Positions 22,250 through 30,874 of a stretch of 35,068 nt of DNA are shown here, one piece after another; position 1 is the first letter of the stretch, and the number at the start of each line of letters is the position of its first letter. The notes under the pieces were generated by a model that was given only the letters and a program-made list of their open reading frames with translations, ran no database searches and was not told the DNA's origin. Location: contig CABUCM010000027.1 in assembly GCA_902490005.1 (NCBI GenBank), forward strand, positions 1 through 35,068. Reading direction: 5' to 3'. The DNA comes from an uncultured Ruminiclostridium sp. (GTDB lineage: Bacteria > Bacillota > Clostridia > Oscillospirales > Acutalibacteraceae). A program made the position numbers and the translations under genes.

Positions 22250-23599
22250 CTAAAGGGAAACCCCCTGGGCTCTCAGCGCCTTTTGCAGCTTTTCCACCGG
22301 GATTTTCCTCGGCGTAACGCTTTCTTTGGCCGCCAGGGCGGCGGCGGTTCCGGCCGCCTGGCCCATCATGGTGCATAAGGGCATGATCCGAATGGAAGCC
22401 ATGGCTTTTTTCGCCGCCGAGGCGCACCTGCCGGCCACCAAAAGGTTTTCCTTCCCCTGCGCCAGGAGGATCCGGTAAGGAATGTAATAAGGCCCCTCAA
22501 TGAACTCAAAGGTCCATTGCATGGTTTTCCCGCTGTGGTTGTCCGTGTGGCCCCATTTGGTCCTGGCAATGGAATCGGGGAAGCGGACGCCCTCTTTGAT
22601 ATCGCCGATGGTAAGGCGGTAATCTCCAAAAATCCTCCGGGACTCCCGCACGCCGGTTTGCACGCCGCTTTGCAGGATAAAGGCGTTTTCAAACCCGGGC
22701 AGATATTTTTTCATAAAGCGGAATAGCTCCTGCAACTCCTGATGCTGGTTCACCTCCAGCCGGGTCAAATCCTCCGGATCGATGGTGTTGACTCCGGGAA
22801 GCCTGATGGCGTTGACGTGGAAACTACCCTCTAAGGGGAGCGCCGTCATGCCGATCCCCTGCTCCGGCAAATCGATGGATAAATCCCCCGCAGCTTTCGC
22901 CTGCCGGATCAAGCGGTAAAATCCTTGGATAATGGAGCTTTTCCTGGCGTCGCGGATATATTTTCCCAGCCGGGGATGATTTCCCAGTTCTTCCGGGTTT
23001 TCCTCCAAATAACGGTAAAGGGCCTCCATATCCACCCCGCCGATATTGACGCACAGGGATGAGGACATACAGCCCTCCTCATCCCCCAGTTCAAAGGGAA
23101 CCCCCGCCAGCGCCGCCACATCGCCGTCGCCGGTGGCGTCGATCACCGTTTTGGCGGTAATATCCGTTTTTCCTGATTTGTGATAAACCGTTACCCCGGT
23201 AACCTGGTTCCCCTCCATCAAAACGCCTCCGGCCCAGGCGTGGAGCAGCAGCTCCGCCCCAGCCTCCTCCAGCAGCGAAAGCGCCAGCGCCTTGTAATCC
23301 TCCGCGTCCAGGCCGCAGCCCCCCTGCCAAAAGCAGAAGGGCATCTCCACGCCAGACATATCAAACTCTTTGGCAGAGCCTCTTTCCTTCATTTTCTCAT
23401 ATATTTCCCTGGCGATCCCCGTAATTTCCAATTGGAGTATGGGGTCGTAGTGGGCAATCAGCCCAGCCGTCAGAGACCCGCCTAAGAATCCGTATCGTTC
23501 TATCAAAAGGGTGGACGCCCCGTTACGGGCGCTGGCCAGCGCCGCGCCAAGCCCGGCGGCGCCGCCGCCCACCACAACCACGTCATAGCTTTGTTTCAT
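22250..23599 (-). CDS. FAD-dependent oxidoreductase (FAD_oxidored family), paralog 1
   Basis: This 449-residue protein begins with the FAD-binding fold YDVVVVGGGAAGLGAALA (GGGAAG at 11-16) and ERYGFLGGSLTAGL. Further family features are VIDATGDGDVAALAG and the C-terminal LLVAGRCASAAKKAMASIR and GQAAGTAAALAAKE. It belongs to the PF12831-type group often found in carbohydrate loci; its reaction is not established. ATG 23599 is chosen because AAGGAGG is then 10 nt away; a GTG at 23605 is too close. It is the last gene of the operon, and closely resembles the product of 30875-32221 in order of motifs and in the stretch VRESRRIFGDY versus VRESRRLLGDY, so the two probably act on related intermediates. 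Confidence 0.85.
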   Translation of the reverse strand: MKQSYDVVVVGGGAAGLGAALASARNGASTLLIERYGFLGGSLTAGLIAHYDPILQLEITGIAREIYEKMKERGSAKEFDMSGVEMPFCFWQGGCGLDAEDYKALALSLLEEAGAELLLHAWAGGVLMEGNQVTGVTVYHKSGKTDITAKTVIDATGDGDVAALAGVPFELGDEEGCMSSSLCVNIGGVDMEALYRYLEENPEELGNHPRLGKYIRDARKSSIIQGFYRLIRQAKAAGDLSIDLPEQGIGMTALPLEGSFHVNAIRLPGVNTIDPEDLTRLEVNQHQELQELFRFMKKYLPGFENAFILQSGVQTGVRESRRIFGDYRLTIGDIKEGVRFPDSIARTKWGHTDNHSGKTMQWTFEFIEGPYYIPYRILLAQGKENLLVAGRCASAAKKAMASIRIMPLCTMMGQAAGTAAALAAKESVTPRKIPVEKLQKALRAQGVSL

Positions 23600-23614
23600 G
23601 CTCACAGCCCCTCC

Positions 23615-24580
23615 TTATGTCAATGGGATTAACCCCTGCGGTATTCCCCGCCGCGCGGACAAAGCGGCGGATTCTAAAATTTTCTGTGACAAAAGCGCCG
23701 CCTTCAGATCCGCGCCCCCGGCGGGTTTTCCTTTTGCCGCCAACAGGAAGTCGGCAATCTCCCGCTCAAAGGCGTTTTGCTCCTCCAGGCTCAGGGTTTC
23801 GATCCTATTGGGCGAGAGCACCTCCAGGCAGCCGTTCCGTTTCCCAGCCACATAGCCTTTTTCCCCCACCAGCTGGAACACAAAATCGTGCTTTCCACGA
23901 ACCGGCGGGAATTGTTCCATATAACCGCCGCAAATTACGGCCTTTTTTGACTCCGAAAAATCCAGCTCCAAAAGCGCTTGGTCCTCCCCCTCCTTATGCA
24001 TCCGGTATTCCATTCTCGCCCATACGCTCAAGGGCTCCTCTCCGAAAAACCAGCAGGCTAAATCGCAGGAGTGCACCAGCAGTTCCGCAATCACGCCCCG
24101 ATCCATATACCAGGCGGGCTGGGACAGAGGCTGAAAATGGCTGATAAAGACATAATTCAGCGCGCCGATTTCCCCGGATTCCAAAATCCGCTTTGCAGTG
24201 GCATAGCCCGCCTCATATCTCATTTTGAAGCCCAAACGGAAGGGGATTCTCTCCTTTTCCACCCACTGAGCGGCCTGTTTTGCCTCCTGGAGGCTTTGAG
24301 CGAAGGGCTTTTCACAAAGCACCGCGCAATGAGCCTGGCTGGCTTCCTTTATTCCCTGGGCGTGATGAAACGCCGGCGTGCAGATAGACGCTAAGTCCGG
24401 CTTTTCCTGTCGAAGCATATCGGGGAAGCTTTCATAATACCGGCAGTTGAACTCCGCCGCAAGCTTTTCCGCCCGGTCCCCGTCGGCGTCGCAAACCGCC
24501 GCCAGTTCTACGCCCCTGGCGCGGTAAGCGTTCCCGTGAGCTTTTCCCATCACGCCGCAGCCGGCGATAACGGTCTTCAT
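23615..24580 (-). CDS. Gfo/Idh/MocA-family oxidoreductase, paralog 1
   Basis: This 321-residue NAD(P)-dependent oxidoreductase has the Rossmann motif VIAGCGVMGKAH (GCGVMG, 7-12), the family EKP motif (Glu90-Lys91-Pro92 in LCEKPF) and His171/Asp174 in ELLVHSCDLACW, the usual catalytic region of the substrate domain. Family members oxidise or reduce ring hydroxyls of sugars, inositols and sugar acids, and some drive redox-assisted epimerisation or glycoside cleavage. Its ATG overlaps the TIM-barrel gene stop by 4 nt (ATGA). It shares FKMRYE, ISHFQP and the same catalytic residue numbering with the product of 25432-26436, pointing to gene duplication. The substrate is unknown. Confidence 0.88.
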   Translation of the reverse strand: MKTVIAGCGVMGKAHGNAYRARGVELAAVCDADGDRAEKLAAEFNCRYYESFPDMLRQEKPDLASICTPAFHHAQGIKEASQAHCAVLCEKPFAQSLQEAKQAAQWVEKERIPFRLGFKMRYEAGYATAKRILESGEIGALNYVFISHFQPLSQPAWYMDRGVIAELLVHSCDLACWFFGEEPLSVWARMEYRMHKEGEDQALLELDFSESKKAVICGGYMEQFPPVRGKHDFVFQLVGEKGYVAGKRNGCLEVLSPNRIETLSLEEQNAFEREIADFLLAAKGKPAGGADLKAALLSQKILESAALSARRGIPQGLIPLT

Positions 24581-25416
24581 TCCAGCACCTCCGATTCTTC
24601 TCTAAACGCGTTCCAAAAGCGCCGGACATCCTCTTCCAGCAGCCGGTAAGGGTTGGCGTTTTTCAGGGACAAGGGCCGTTTGCTGTACAGGTTCTCCAGA
24701 ATAATATCCCCTTCATAGCCAATCTCCTTGATGGCCTTTACCGATTCTAAAAAGCTGGTGTCCCCGTCTCCCAAAAGCTCAGAGCTGATATTCCCTTGCG
24801 AGCCGTCCTTGACATGGATAAATAAAATATGTTCCTTCAGCTTCCGGATCATATCCGGCACGTAATACCCCCAGCGCAGATAGGGGTTCTGCGTGTCGAA
24901 GCACAAGCCCAAATTATCCGCGCCCACTGCTTCCAGCAAGCGCAGGTTATCCTCCCAGCTCAACGCGTTTTCCGAGGCGATGGCGATTCCCTTTTCCTTA
25001 GCCGCCGAGCAGGCCCAGCGGATGGTTTCCGCCGTGTTGGAGAACCCCTCCTCATCCCGGATAAGCCCATCCCGGAAATTGGTGAGCATCACCATTGGCA
25101 GCTTCAGTCCGGCGGCGGCGGAAATTCCCGCTTGGATGACCTGCCGGGCAATTTCTCCCTTTTCAGAAGCCTTCGGGTTGGTCATGCCATATAAGCCCAA
25201 ATCTGAGCAGGCCACGGAATGGAGCTTAACCCCGGATTCCTCCGCCGCCTGTAAATAGAGCTCCTGAATTTCCGGCACGGACAGCGGCATCCCGTTTTCT
25301 ACCGGGCCCAAATCCAATTGGACCGCGTCAATGCCGTACTTCTTCATCTGCCGCAGGCCGCCGGGGCCTGTTACCGGATAAGACCATTCGCAAACGCCTA
25401 AGGTGTATCCGCCCAT
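24577..25416 (-). CDS. Sugar-phosphate isomerase/epimerase-like TIM-barrel protein
   Basis: This 279-residue protein belongs to the AP-endonuclease-2-like TIM-barrel superfamily (xylose isomerase, IolE, hydroxypyruvate isomerase, tagatose epimerases). Metal-ligand candidates appear in order: Glu149 (ASENAL), Asp174 (CFDTQNP), His201 (FIHVKDG) and Glu241 (ILENL). Such enzymes isomerise, epimerise or dehydrate ketoses and keto-inositols. It is sandwiched between two Gfo/Idh/MocA genes, a pairing known from inositol catabolism, from C-glycoside deglycosylation and from 3-keto-sugar pathways, so an oxidise, isomerise or eliminate, then reduce scheme is plausible. AAGGAGG lies just before the ATG. 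Precise reaction unknown. Confidence 0.85.
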   Translation of the reverse strand: MGGYTLGVCEWSYPVTGPGGLRQMKKYGIDAVQLDLGPVENGMPLSVPEIQELYLQAAEESGVKLHSVACSDLGLYGMTNPKASEKGEIARQVIQAGISAAAGLKLPMVMLTNFRDGLIRDEEGFSNTAETIRWACSAAKEKGIAIASENALSWEDNLRLLEAVGADNLGLCFDTQNPYLRWGYYVPDMIRKLKEHILFIHVKDGSQGNISSELLGDGDTSFLESVKAIKEIGYEGDIILENLYSKRPLSLKNANPYRLLEEDVRRFWNAFREESEVLE

Positions 25417-25431
25417 TCTTTTTTCCTCCTT

Positions 25432-26436
25432 TTATAGCCAGCCCTGGAATAAATCCTGGTACTCCCCGGGGATTTCCAAAGGAACCCAGCCCTGGCGGTT
25501 ATGTCCGCAGGCGGTGTCGATGATGATCTGAGAGGCCACCGCCTCTCTCAGCGCCGGTCCGTCTCCGCTTTTTCCCTGGGCCGCTTGGATAAATTCTGAA
25601 ATTTCGTAATCAAACGCGGTTTTCCCCGTGTCCGGTGTCCAGGTCCGGAAGCCCTCATGGTTGGAAAGAGAGATCTCTGACCCACGGATCCCCGCAAGGT
25701 ATCCCCTCTCTCCCACGATCTGGAAGGCGAAATCATTTTGTGCGAGCCGCTCCACAGAAAAGGCCTCCATATAGCCGCCTAAAAGCACGGCTTTTCTTCC
25801 GCCGCCAAAATCCAGCTGAAGCACAGCCCGGTCATCCCCCTGGAACCTGTCGATAAGAGAATCCGACTGAAGGGAAACGGCCTTTGGAAAGCAGTGAAAG
25901 ATACAGCAGGCCATATCGCAGGCGTGCACCAGCAGTTCTTTGACGATTCCCGCTTTCATTTTCCACAGTCTGGGGGCCACAGGCTGGAAATGGCTGATGG
26001 TAACCATTTGAGCTTTTCCCACTTCACCCCGGCGCAACGCCATCAGCGCTTCCCGATAGGCGCCCTCATACCGCATCTTAAACCCGATACGGAACGGCAC
26101 CCCAGCCCGCTCCATCGACTGGACCGCCTCCGGTATCTCCCGGGGCTCCAAGACGAAGGGCTTTTCGCATAAAATGGCGCAGCCATACCGGGCCGCCGTT
26201 TTCACCGCCTTTAAATGGTCGAAGGGGGGCGTACACACAGAAAGCCCCTCAATGGTTTCCCCAGACAGCATCGCTTCCAGCGAGGCGTAATGCCGGCAGC
26301 CGGCAAAAGCCGCCAACTCCTGTGCCTTTGCCTGGTCCACATCACAAACGGCCGCAACGGTAATTTTATTTTTTAAATAAGCCCTCACATGGGCCCAGCC
26401 CATTTCCCCGCAGCCGGTAATCCCAACCCGCATCAT
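25432..26436 (-). CDS. Gfo/Idh/MocA-family oxidoreductase, paralog 2
   Basis: This 334-residue protein has the NAD(P)-binding motif GITGCGEMGWAH, the family EKP motif (Glu91-Lys92-Pro93, ILCEKPF), and His171/Asp174 in ELLVHACDMACC. It aligns without large gaps to the paralog at 23615-24580 over the N-terminal two thirds. AAAGGGGAATCGG precedes two consecutive ATG codons; 26436 is used, though 26433 is equally possible. It lies 16 nt after the 2-hydroxyacid dehydrogenase and 15 nt before the TIM-barrel gene. Two copies in one operon suggest that one enzyme oxidises the imported sugar and the other acts on a later or stereochemically different intermediate (inference). Confidence 0.88.
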   Translation of the reverse strand: MMRVGITGCGEMGWAHVRAYLKNKITVAAVCDVDQAKAQELAAFAGCRHYASLEAMLSGETIEGLSVCTPPFDHLKAVKTAARYGCAILCEKPFVLEPREIPEAVQSMERAGVPFRIGFKMRYEGAYREALMALRRGEVGKAQMVTISHFQPVAPRLWKMKAGIVKELLVHACDMACCIFHCFPKAVSLQSDSLIDRFQGDDRAVLQLDFGGGRKAVLLGGYMEAFSVERLAQNDFAFQIVGERGYLAGIRGSEISLSNHEGFRTWTPDTGKTAFDYEISEFIQAAQGKSGDGPALREAVASQIIIDTACGHNRQGWVPLEIPGEYQDLFQGWL

Positions 26437-26452
26437 CCGATTCCCCTTTCTA

Positions 26453-27454
26453 TCACATGGGCGTCATGGTCCGATATTTTTCCAGCGTAATGATTCCCTT
26501 TGGGATCTCCCCCCGTAAAAAGCCCCGGTAATCCTCCAGCACCAGCCGCGCCATTTCCCTTCTCCAATAAATGGAGGTGCCCGCCGAATGAGGGGTAACG
26601 ATGGCGTTTTTCAAATGCCGGAGGGGATGCTCCCCTGGCAGCGGCTCCGGCACGAACACATCCAACACCGCGTAAAAGCGCTGATCCTGAAGTTCCTCCA
26701 ACAGGGCCTCCTGGTCAATTAAGGCTCCCCGGGAGGTATTCATCAAAATAGCCCCGTCGTGGATTTTCCTGAGCTGCTCCCTGCCGATTATCCCTTTGGT
26801 TTCCGGGGTCAAGGTCATGTGCAGCGACACCACGTCGCAGGCCAGGGCCTCATCGAAGGAGCACAGGGAAAATCCCAGCGCCTTGGCCTTATCCTGAGAA
26901 CAATGTCCCGAATGGACCTTAATCTTCACATCAAAGGGCCTGAGCAGCCGGATAAACTGCTCAGTAATGGCCCCATAGCCGATCAACCCGATGGAACAGC
27001 CGTTGATGCCCGGCACCACGTCGTTATTATCCTGCCACAGGCCCTTTTTCATACGGTCCAGGGTCTCCGTCAGCCTCCAGCGGGCCATCAGCAGGGTCAT
27101 CAGGCAGTATTCCGCCACAGATGGGGCTAAGGAGAGATTGGCGTTAGTCAGGGTAATTCCTCTGCTGTAAAAGGATTCCTCTACCAGCCACCGGACCGTA
27201 CCGGCGGTATGGCCGATAAATTTCAGCCGGTCCCCCCGGTCCAGCACCTCGGCTGTGAGTTTTGGGGAACCCCAGCCTGTGAAAAGGGCGTCTTTCCCCG
27301 GGACCGCCTCGGCCAGTTCCTCGCTGGTCATCTCCCGGCCCAGGCAGTTCCATTCCACCTGGGCAAAGCTTTCCAGTTCTTTCTCCCACGCCGGAGTGAA
27401 CATATGGGATTTTAAAGGGCCTTCCGGAATTGTGATAAAAACATTTGGTTTCAT
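26453..27454 (-). CDS. D-2-hydroxyacid dehydrogenase
   Basis: This 333-residue protein is a member of the D-isomer-specific 2-hydroxyacid dehydrogenase family. The NAD-binding domain shows GLIGYGAI (156-163), and the catalytic triad is complete: Arg242 in NTSRGALID, Glu270 in VFVPEPLP and His289 in TPHSAGTS. It reduces 2-keto acids or oxidises D-2-hydroxyacids with NAD(P)H/NAD(P). In this operon it could handle the 2-keto acid released by the NanA-like aldolase, or a sugar-derived keto acid. AAAGGAGACGCTT precedes the ATG. Phosphoglycerate, glyoxylate/hydroxypyruvate or lactate specificity cannot be decided from these motifs. Confidence 0.9.
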   Translation of the reverse strand: MKPNVFITIPEGPLKSHMFTPAWEKELESFAQVEWNCLGREMTSEELAEAVPGKDALFTGWGSPKLTAEVLDRGDRLKFIGHTAGTVRWLVEESFYSRGITLTNANLSLAPSVAEYCLMTLLMARWRLTETLDRMKKGLWQDNNDVVPGINGCSIGLIGYGAITEQFIRLLRPFDVKIKVHSGHCSQDKAKALGFSLCSFDEALACDVVSLHMTLTPETKGIIGREQLRKIHDGAILMNTSRGALIDQEALLEELQDQRFYAVLDVFVPEPLPGEHPLRHLKNAIVTPHSAGTSIYWRREMARLVLEDYRGFLRGEIPKGIITLEKYRTMTPM

Positions 27455-27476
27455 AAGCGTCTCCTTTGGTTCATTA

Positions 27477-28319
27477 TCAGCCCTTTACCGCTCCCGCGGT
27501 AAGGCCGCCCACGATATGCTTGGAGATCAGGGTGAAAAAGATGACGGAGGGGATCAGCATCATCGTGATCCAGCCGAGAATTTTCCCCCAATCCATCAAC
27601 TCTGACGTCATGATGGCGTATAACCCCGCGGGAAGTGTTTTTGCCGCATCAGAATTGGCGATCACAAAAGCGTAAAGGAACTCGTTCCAGGCATTGATAA
27701 AAGTGAATACCGCCGTGGTCGCCAAGGCAGGCTTAATCAGCGGCAAAATAATTTTAAAGAAAACCTGTATATTGTAAGCCCCGTCAATACTAGCGGACTC
27801 CTCCACGGACTGGGGTATGGTTTTCATATAGCTGGTGAGCATCCAGGTGCAAAAAGGGAAAGAAAACGTGATATAGGTAAATACCACGCCGGTGGTGGTA
27901 TTGCTCAGGCCAATTTTCGAGATGATCTGGAACAGCGGGATAATCAGGATTACCGGCGGGAACATATAGGCCACCAGCACCGCTTTTCCAATCAGCCCGT
28001 TCCCCCGGATTTTCGGCCGGGTAATCCCATAGGCCGCCATACAGCCGAAAGCCACGGTGATGATGGTGGTAAACACAGAGGTTTTAATGCTGTTAATCAG
28101 ATAGGGAACAAATTTTGTGTATTGGATCACATTGGAATAGTTCTTCATGGAAAAGCTTTTGGGGAAAAGAGTGGCTGGAATGGTAAATAGCTCCAGAAAA
28201 TCCTTTACCGAGGAGCTGATGACCCAGTACAAGGGGAACAGGGAAATGACCACTCCAAAAATGAGAATGGCGTAACAGAGGAACTGGGCGCCGGAAAATC
28301 TAACTTTCCGTTTATTCAT
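27477..28319 (-). CDS. ABC sugar transporter permease (MalG-like)
   Basis: This 280-residue protein has six predicted membrane helices and the cytoplasmic EAA loop (SASIDGAYNIQVFFKIILP, about 175-193) typical of CUT1-type carbohydrate importer permeases, which contacts the ATPase. The N-terminus is short, as in MalG. Its ATG overlaps the stop of the first permease gene by 8 nt (ATGAATAA), showing tight coupling. It forms the membrane channel with the product of 28312-29223 and works with the lipoprotein at 29349-30740. No ATPase gene is present, so a shared MsmX-type ATPase encoded elsewhere is expected. Confidence 0.93.
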   Translation of the reverse strand: MNKRKVRFSGAQFLCYAILIFGVVISLFPLYWVISSSVKDFLELFTIPATLFPKSFSMKNYSNVIQYTKFVPYLINSIKTSVFTTIITVAFGCMAAYGITRPKIRGNGLIGKAVLVAYMFPPVILIIPLFQIISKIGLSNTTTGVVFTYITFSFPFCTWMLTSYMKTIPQSVEESASIDGAYNIQVFFKIILPLIKPALATTAVFTFINAWNEFLYAFVIANSDAAKTLPAGLYAIMTSELMDWGKILGWITMMLIPSVIFFTLISKHIVGGLTAGAVKG

Positions 28320-29223
28320 CGCTTTCCCCTCCTACTTTAAACAGCTTGAAGTAGATGACCACAAAAATCAAAACAAATAAAAGCAGAATCACACTGATGG
28401 CGGCCGCTTTCGCGGTCTGAGTGTCCTTCCACATGGTAAGGTAAGAGTAAATAGGCAGGGTAATGGATGCGTAGCCGGGGCCGCCGCCGGTGGTAAGATA
28501 GATAAAATCGAAATTATTAAAAACCCATATGGTTCTTAAAATCAGCAGGGTTCCTAAAATCTTGGTCAGGCAGGGCAGCGTGATATAGCGAAGCTCCTGC
28601 CAGTAATTGGCGCCCTCGATTTTTGCCACCTCATAGTAATCCTCGGGAATTGTCTGCAGCCCAGCAAAAATAGACATCATCATAAAAGGAACGCCGAACC
28701 ACACCGTCATGAAAACCACAACAAGCAGCGATTCTCTGATGCTGAACCAGGATACGCCGGCGCTGATGAGCCCCAAGCGGATCATAATCTGGTTGAGAAT
28801 ACCGTAATTGGGGTCCAGCATCCAACGCCAGGTAAACGCCATCACGATGGCGGGGAACGTCCACGGCACAATCAGAGCCGCCCGAAAAAAGGGTTTGCCG
28901 CGCCTTGCCCGCTGCAGGGCCTGGGCAAAAACAAAGCCAAAAAGCAGCTGAAACGCCACAGAAAGCGTGGTATAGACCAAGCTGTTCTGTAGTCCCACAA
29001 AGGTTTTTTCCTCTTGAAACAAAGCGATATAATTATCCAGGCCGATAAATCTCGGCGTGCCCTTGGTGAGAAACGTCAGATTGGTAAAGCTCTGATAAAT
29101 TGTAATCATAACCGGGACCGCGACCAGGATCAAAAGGCATAGGATGCCTGGTATCAGGAAGAGATACCCCAAATGCCGGTCTAAGCATCCCAGAAACGAC
29201 CGTTTTTTCTTTTTGTTTTCCAT
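28312..29223 (-). CDS. ABC sugar transporter permease (MalF-like)
   Basis: This 303-residue protein has a basic N-terminus (KKKKRSF), six predicted helices and the EAA loop (AKIEGANYWQELRYITLP, about 203-220) of CUT1 carbohydrate permeases. The motif LTTGGGPGYAS near the C-terminus is a common signature of MalF/UgpA-type permeases. AGAGGTG precedes the ATG. It is separated from the solute-binding protein gene by 125 nt containing a perfect 15-bp hairpin, which may let the binding protein be made in excess over the permeases. Substrate family: oligosaccharides or sugar acids. Confidence 0.93.
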   Translation of the reverse strand: MENKKKKRSFLGCLDRHLGYLFLIPGILCLLILVAVPVMITIYQSFTNLTFLTKGTPRFIGLDNYIALFQEEKTFVGLQNSLVYTTLSVAFQLLFGFVFAQALQRARRGKPFFRAALIVPWTFPAIVMAFTWRWMLDPNYGILNQIMIRLGLISAGVSWFSIRESLLVVVFMTVWFGVPFMMMSIFAGLQTIPEDYYEVAKIEGANYWQELRYITLPCLTKILGTLLILRTIWVFNNFDFIYLTTGGGPGYASITLPIYSYLTMWKDTQTAKAAAISVILLLFVLIFVVIYFKLFKVGGESDE

Positions 29224-29243
29224 CTTTCACCTCTTACAATTCC

Positions 29244-29277
29244 AGCTTGCCCGGCAGAATCCTCTGCCGGGCAAGCT
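29244..29277 (-). other. Perfect 15-bp intercistronic hairpin between binding-protein and permease genes
   Basis: AGCTTGCCCGGCAGA (29244-29258) is the exact reverse complement of 29263-29277, with a 4-base loop. On the minus strand it is followed by GGAATTGTAAG with no T-run, so it is not a standard terminator. It resembles stabilising or attenuating stem-loops placed after binding-protein genes in ABC operons. Confidence 0.7.
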
Positions 29278-29348
29278 TGTGCTGTTCCCAGCCGGGCCTT
29301 TGTTTGCCTACCTCAAAATTCTCTGGGAAAAGATTTCAAACCTTAAGG

Positions 29349-30740
29349 TCATTGCTCGGACTTTTCTAAATCGTCGATATACTTTTGCAGCTTTTCCGCG
29401 GCATTCGCTACCGCGGCCTGGGTTTCTGTGCCATTTACGAGAATATCAGCGAACATTTCCTGAATGATACCGGAGGCGCTGACGGAAACCGTGGCAATGG
29501 TCAGCCCTTCGGTGGTGCCGGGGAACGTGCCTTCCGCGCAGCCTTCCGCGTTCAGTTCCGCCGTCTTCATCATCAGGTCGGCGTACTTTCCGGTAAAGTT
29601 TTCATGCTGCCAGTAAGCACTGTCATCCTCCAAATATTTGAGCAGCACCGGGGTCTGCCCTGGGGTGATGGTATTAATCAGCTCCATATAGTTGTCTTCC
29701 CTATAAAGGAACTCCACAAACTCTTTGCCGTACTCAGTGCTTTCATTATCGAATACCACCAGGTTGATCACGCCCAGCATCCATCCAGGAGGGGAGCAGA
29801 CGCCTACATTTTCCAGCAGCTCCTCATTATCGGCGATGATGTTGTTGGGCAAAAAGCCGGTCTGGAAGGTCATGGCGGTGACGCCGGTGGTAAACAGGGT
29901 GAACAGGTCGGAATCGCCGTAATCCATCGCGCCTTCTACAGAAGCCTTTTGATACAGCTCCACCATATCGTTGACCGCCTCTACGGTTTCCGGAGAATTA
30001 AAGATCACCTTATTGTTCCCGTCAAACCAATCGGCACCGTGGTATTTCATGAAAATATCCAGCCAATAGGGCGAGGTTTCATCACTGGGCTTGAAGCATT
30101 GGACAAAGCCGTATTGGTTTTTCCCCGGGTCTGTCACCGCGGCCGCCGCGGCAATGACCTCTTCCGGGGTAGGCTTGTCCGGGAGTGTGACGCCGGCGGC
30201 ATCCAGAAGGTCCTTGCGGTAATACAGCAGGCGGCAGTGGGCGTAATGCGGGATCGCCACATATTCGCCGTTATAAAGGTCCGACGCCAACGCGCCTTCC
30301 ATAAAGGCATCCTTTCCGCCCAGATTCTCCACAATATCATCCAAAGGCACGGTGGCCTCTGCTAAATGCATGTACATAACCTGGTCGGTCAGGGTGGTCA
30401 TAGCGGCCGGCAGTTCGTTGGCCGCGAAGGCGGTGCGCCATTTCTCCGCCTGAGAGCCCCAGGGGATCACTTCCATTTCCACCGCGGTTCCGGTTTCCGC
30501 CTGATAGCGCTCCGCAATGGCGGTCATGGCGTTGATTCTCGATTCCTGAGTATACCCGCTCCAGAATTTGATGGAATCCGGGCGCTGGGAATCTTCTCCC
30601 TGGCTGGATTGCGCCGAAGAGGAGCTTTCCCCTGTGCTTGCCTCTCCTCCAGAAGGCTGGGATTGGGAATCCCCGCCGCTGCAGCCGGCCAATGTTAGCA
30701 TGATTGCAGCCGCTAACAGTAACGACAACATCTTTTTCAT
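29349..30740 (-). CDS. ABC transporter substrate-binding lipoprotein (carbohydrate type)
   Basis: This 463-residue extracellular solute-binding protein (family 1) begins with MKKMLSLLLAAAIMLTLAGC: a basic start, hydrophobic core and lipobox with Cys20 as lipidation site. A Ser/Gly/Gln-rich linker (residues 21-52) tethers it to the membrane. The mature domain has the MalE-like pattern, with SIKFWSGYTQ-type strand 1 and the MNAMTAIAERYQAETG-like helix. It is expected to capture a sugar or sugar acid outside the cell and hand it to the two permeases. AGGAAAGGAAGG precedes the ATG. A 134-nt gap with no clear promoter separates it from the upstream FAD oxidoreductase. Which ligand it binds cannot be told. 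Confidence 0.92.
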   Translation of the reverse strand: MKKMLSLLLAAAIMLTLAGCSGGDSQSQPSGGEASTGESSSSAQSSQGEDSQRPDSIKFWSGYTQESRINAMTAIAERYQAETGTAVEMEVIPWGSQAEKWRTAFAANELPAAMTTLTDQVMYMHLAEATVPLDDIVENLGGKDAFMEGALASDLYNGEYVAIPHYAHCRLLYYRKDLLDAAGVTLPDKPTPEEVIAAAAAVTDPGKNQYGFVQCFKPSDETSPYWLDIFMKYHGADWFDGNNKVIFNSPETVEAVNDMVELYQKASVEGAMDYGDSDLFTLFTTGVTAMTFQTGFLPNNIIADNEELLENVGVCSPPGWMLGVINLVVFDNESTEYGKEFVEFLYREDNYMELINTITPGQTPVLLKYLEDDSAYWQHENFTGKYADLMMKTAELNAEGCAEGTFPGTTEGLTIATVSVSASGIIQEMFADILVNGTETQAAVANAAEKLQKYIDDLEKSEQ

Positions 30741-30874
30741 GAATATCCTTCCTTTCCTGTTTTGACAGCCGCCGGCACCCCGGCGCCCGCCTGGTTTTTC
30801 ATTTTATTTAGGCCTCTGGGCCCCGGTTGGATTTCCTCCCTTCTCTCCGATTTCCGGGGATTCTCCAAAGGGCC

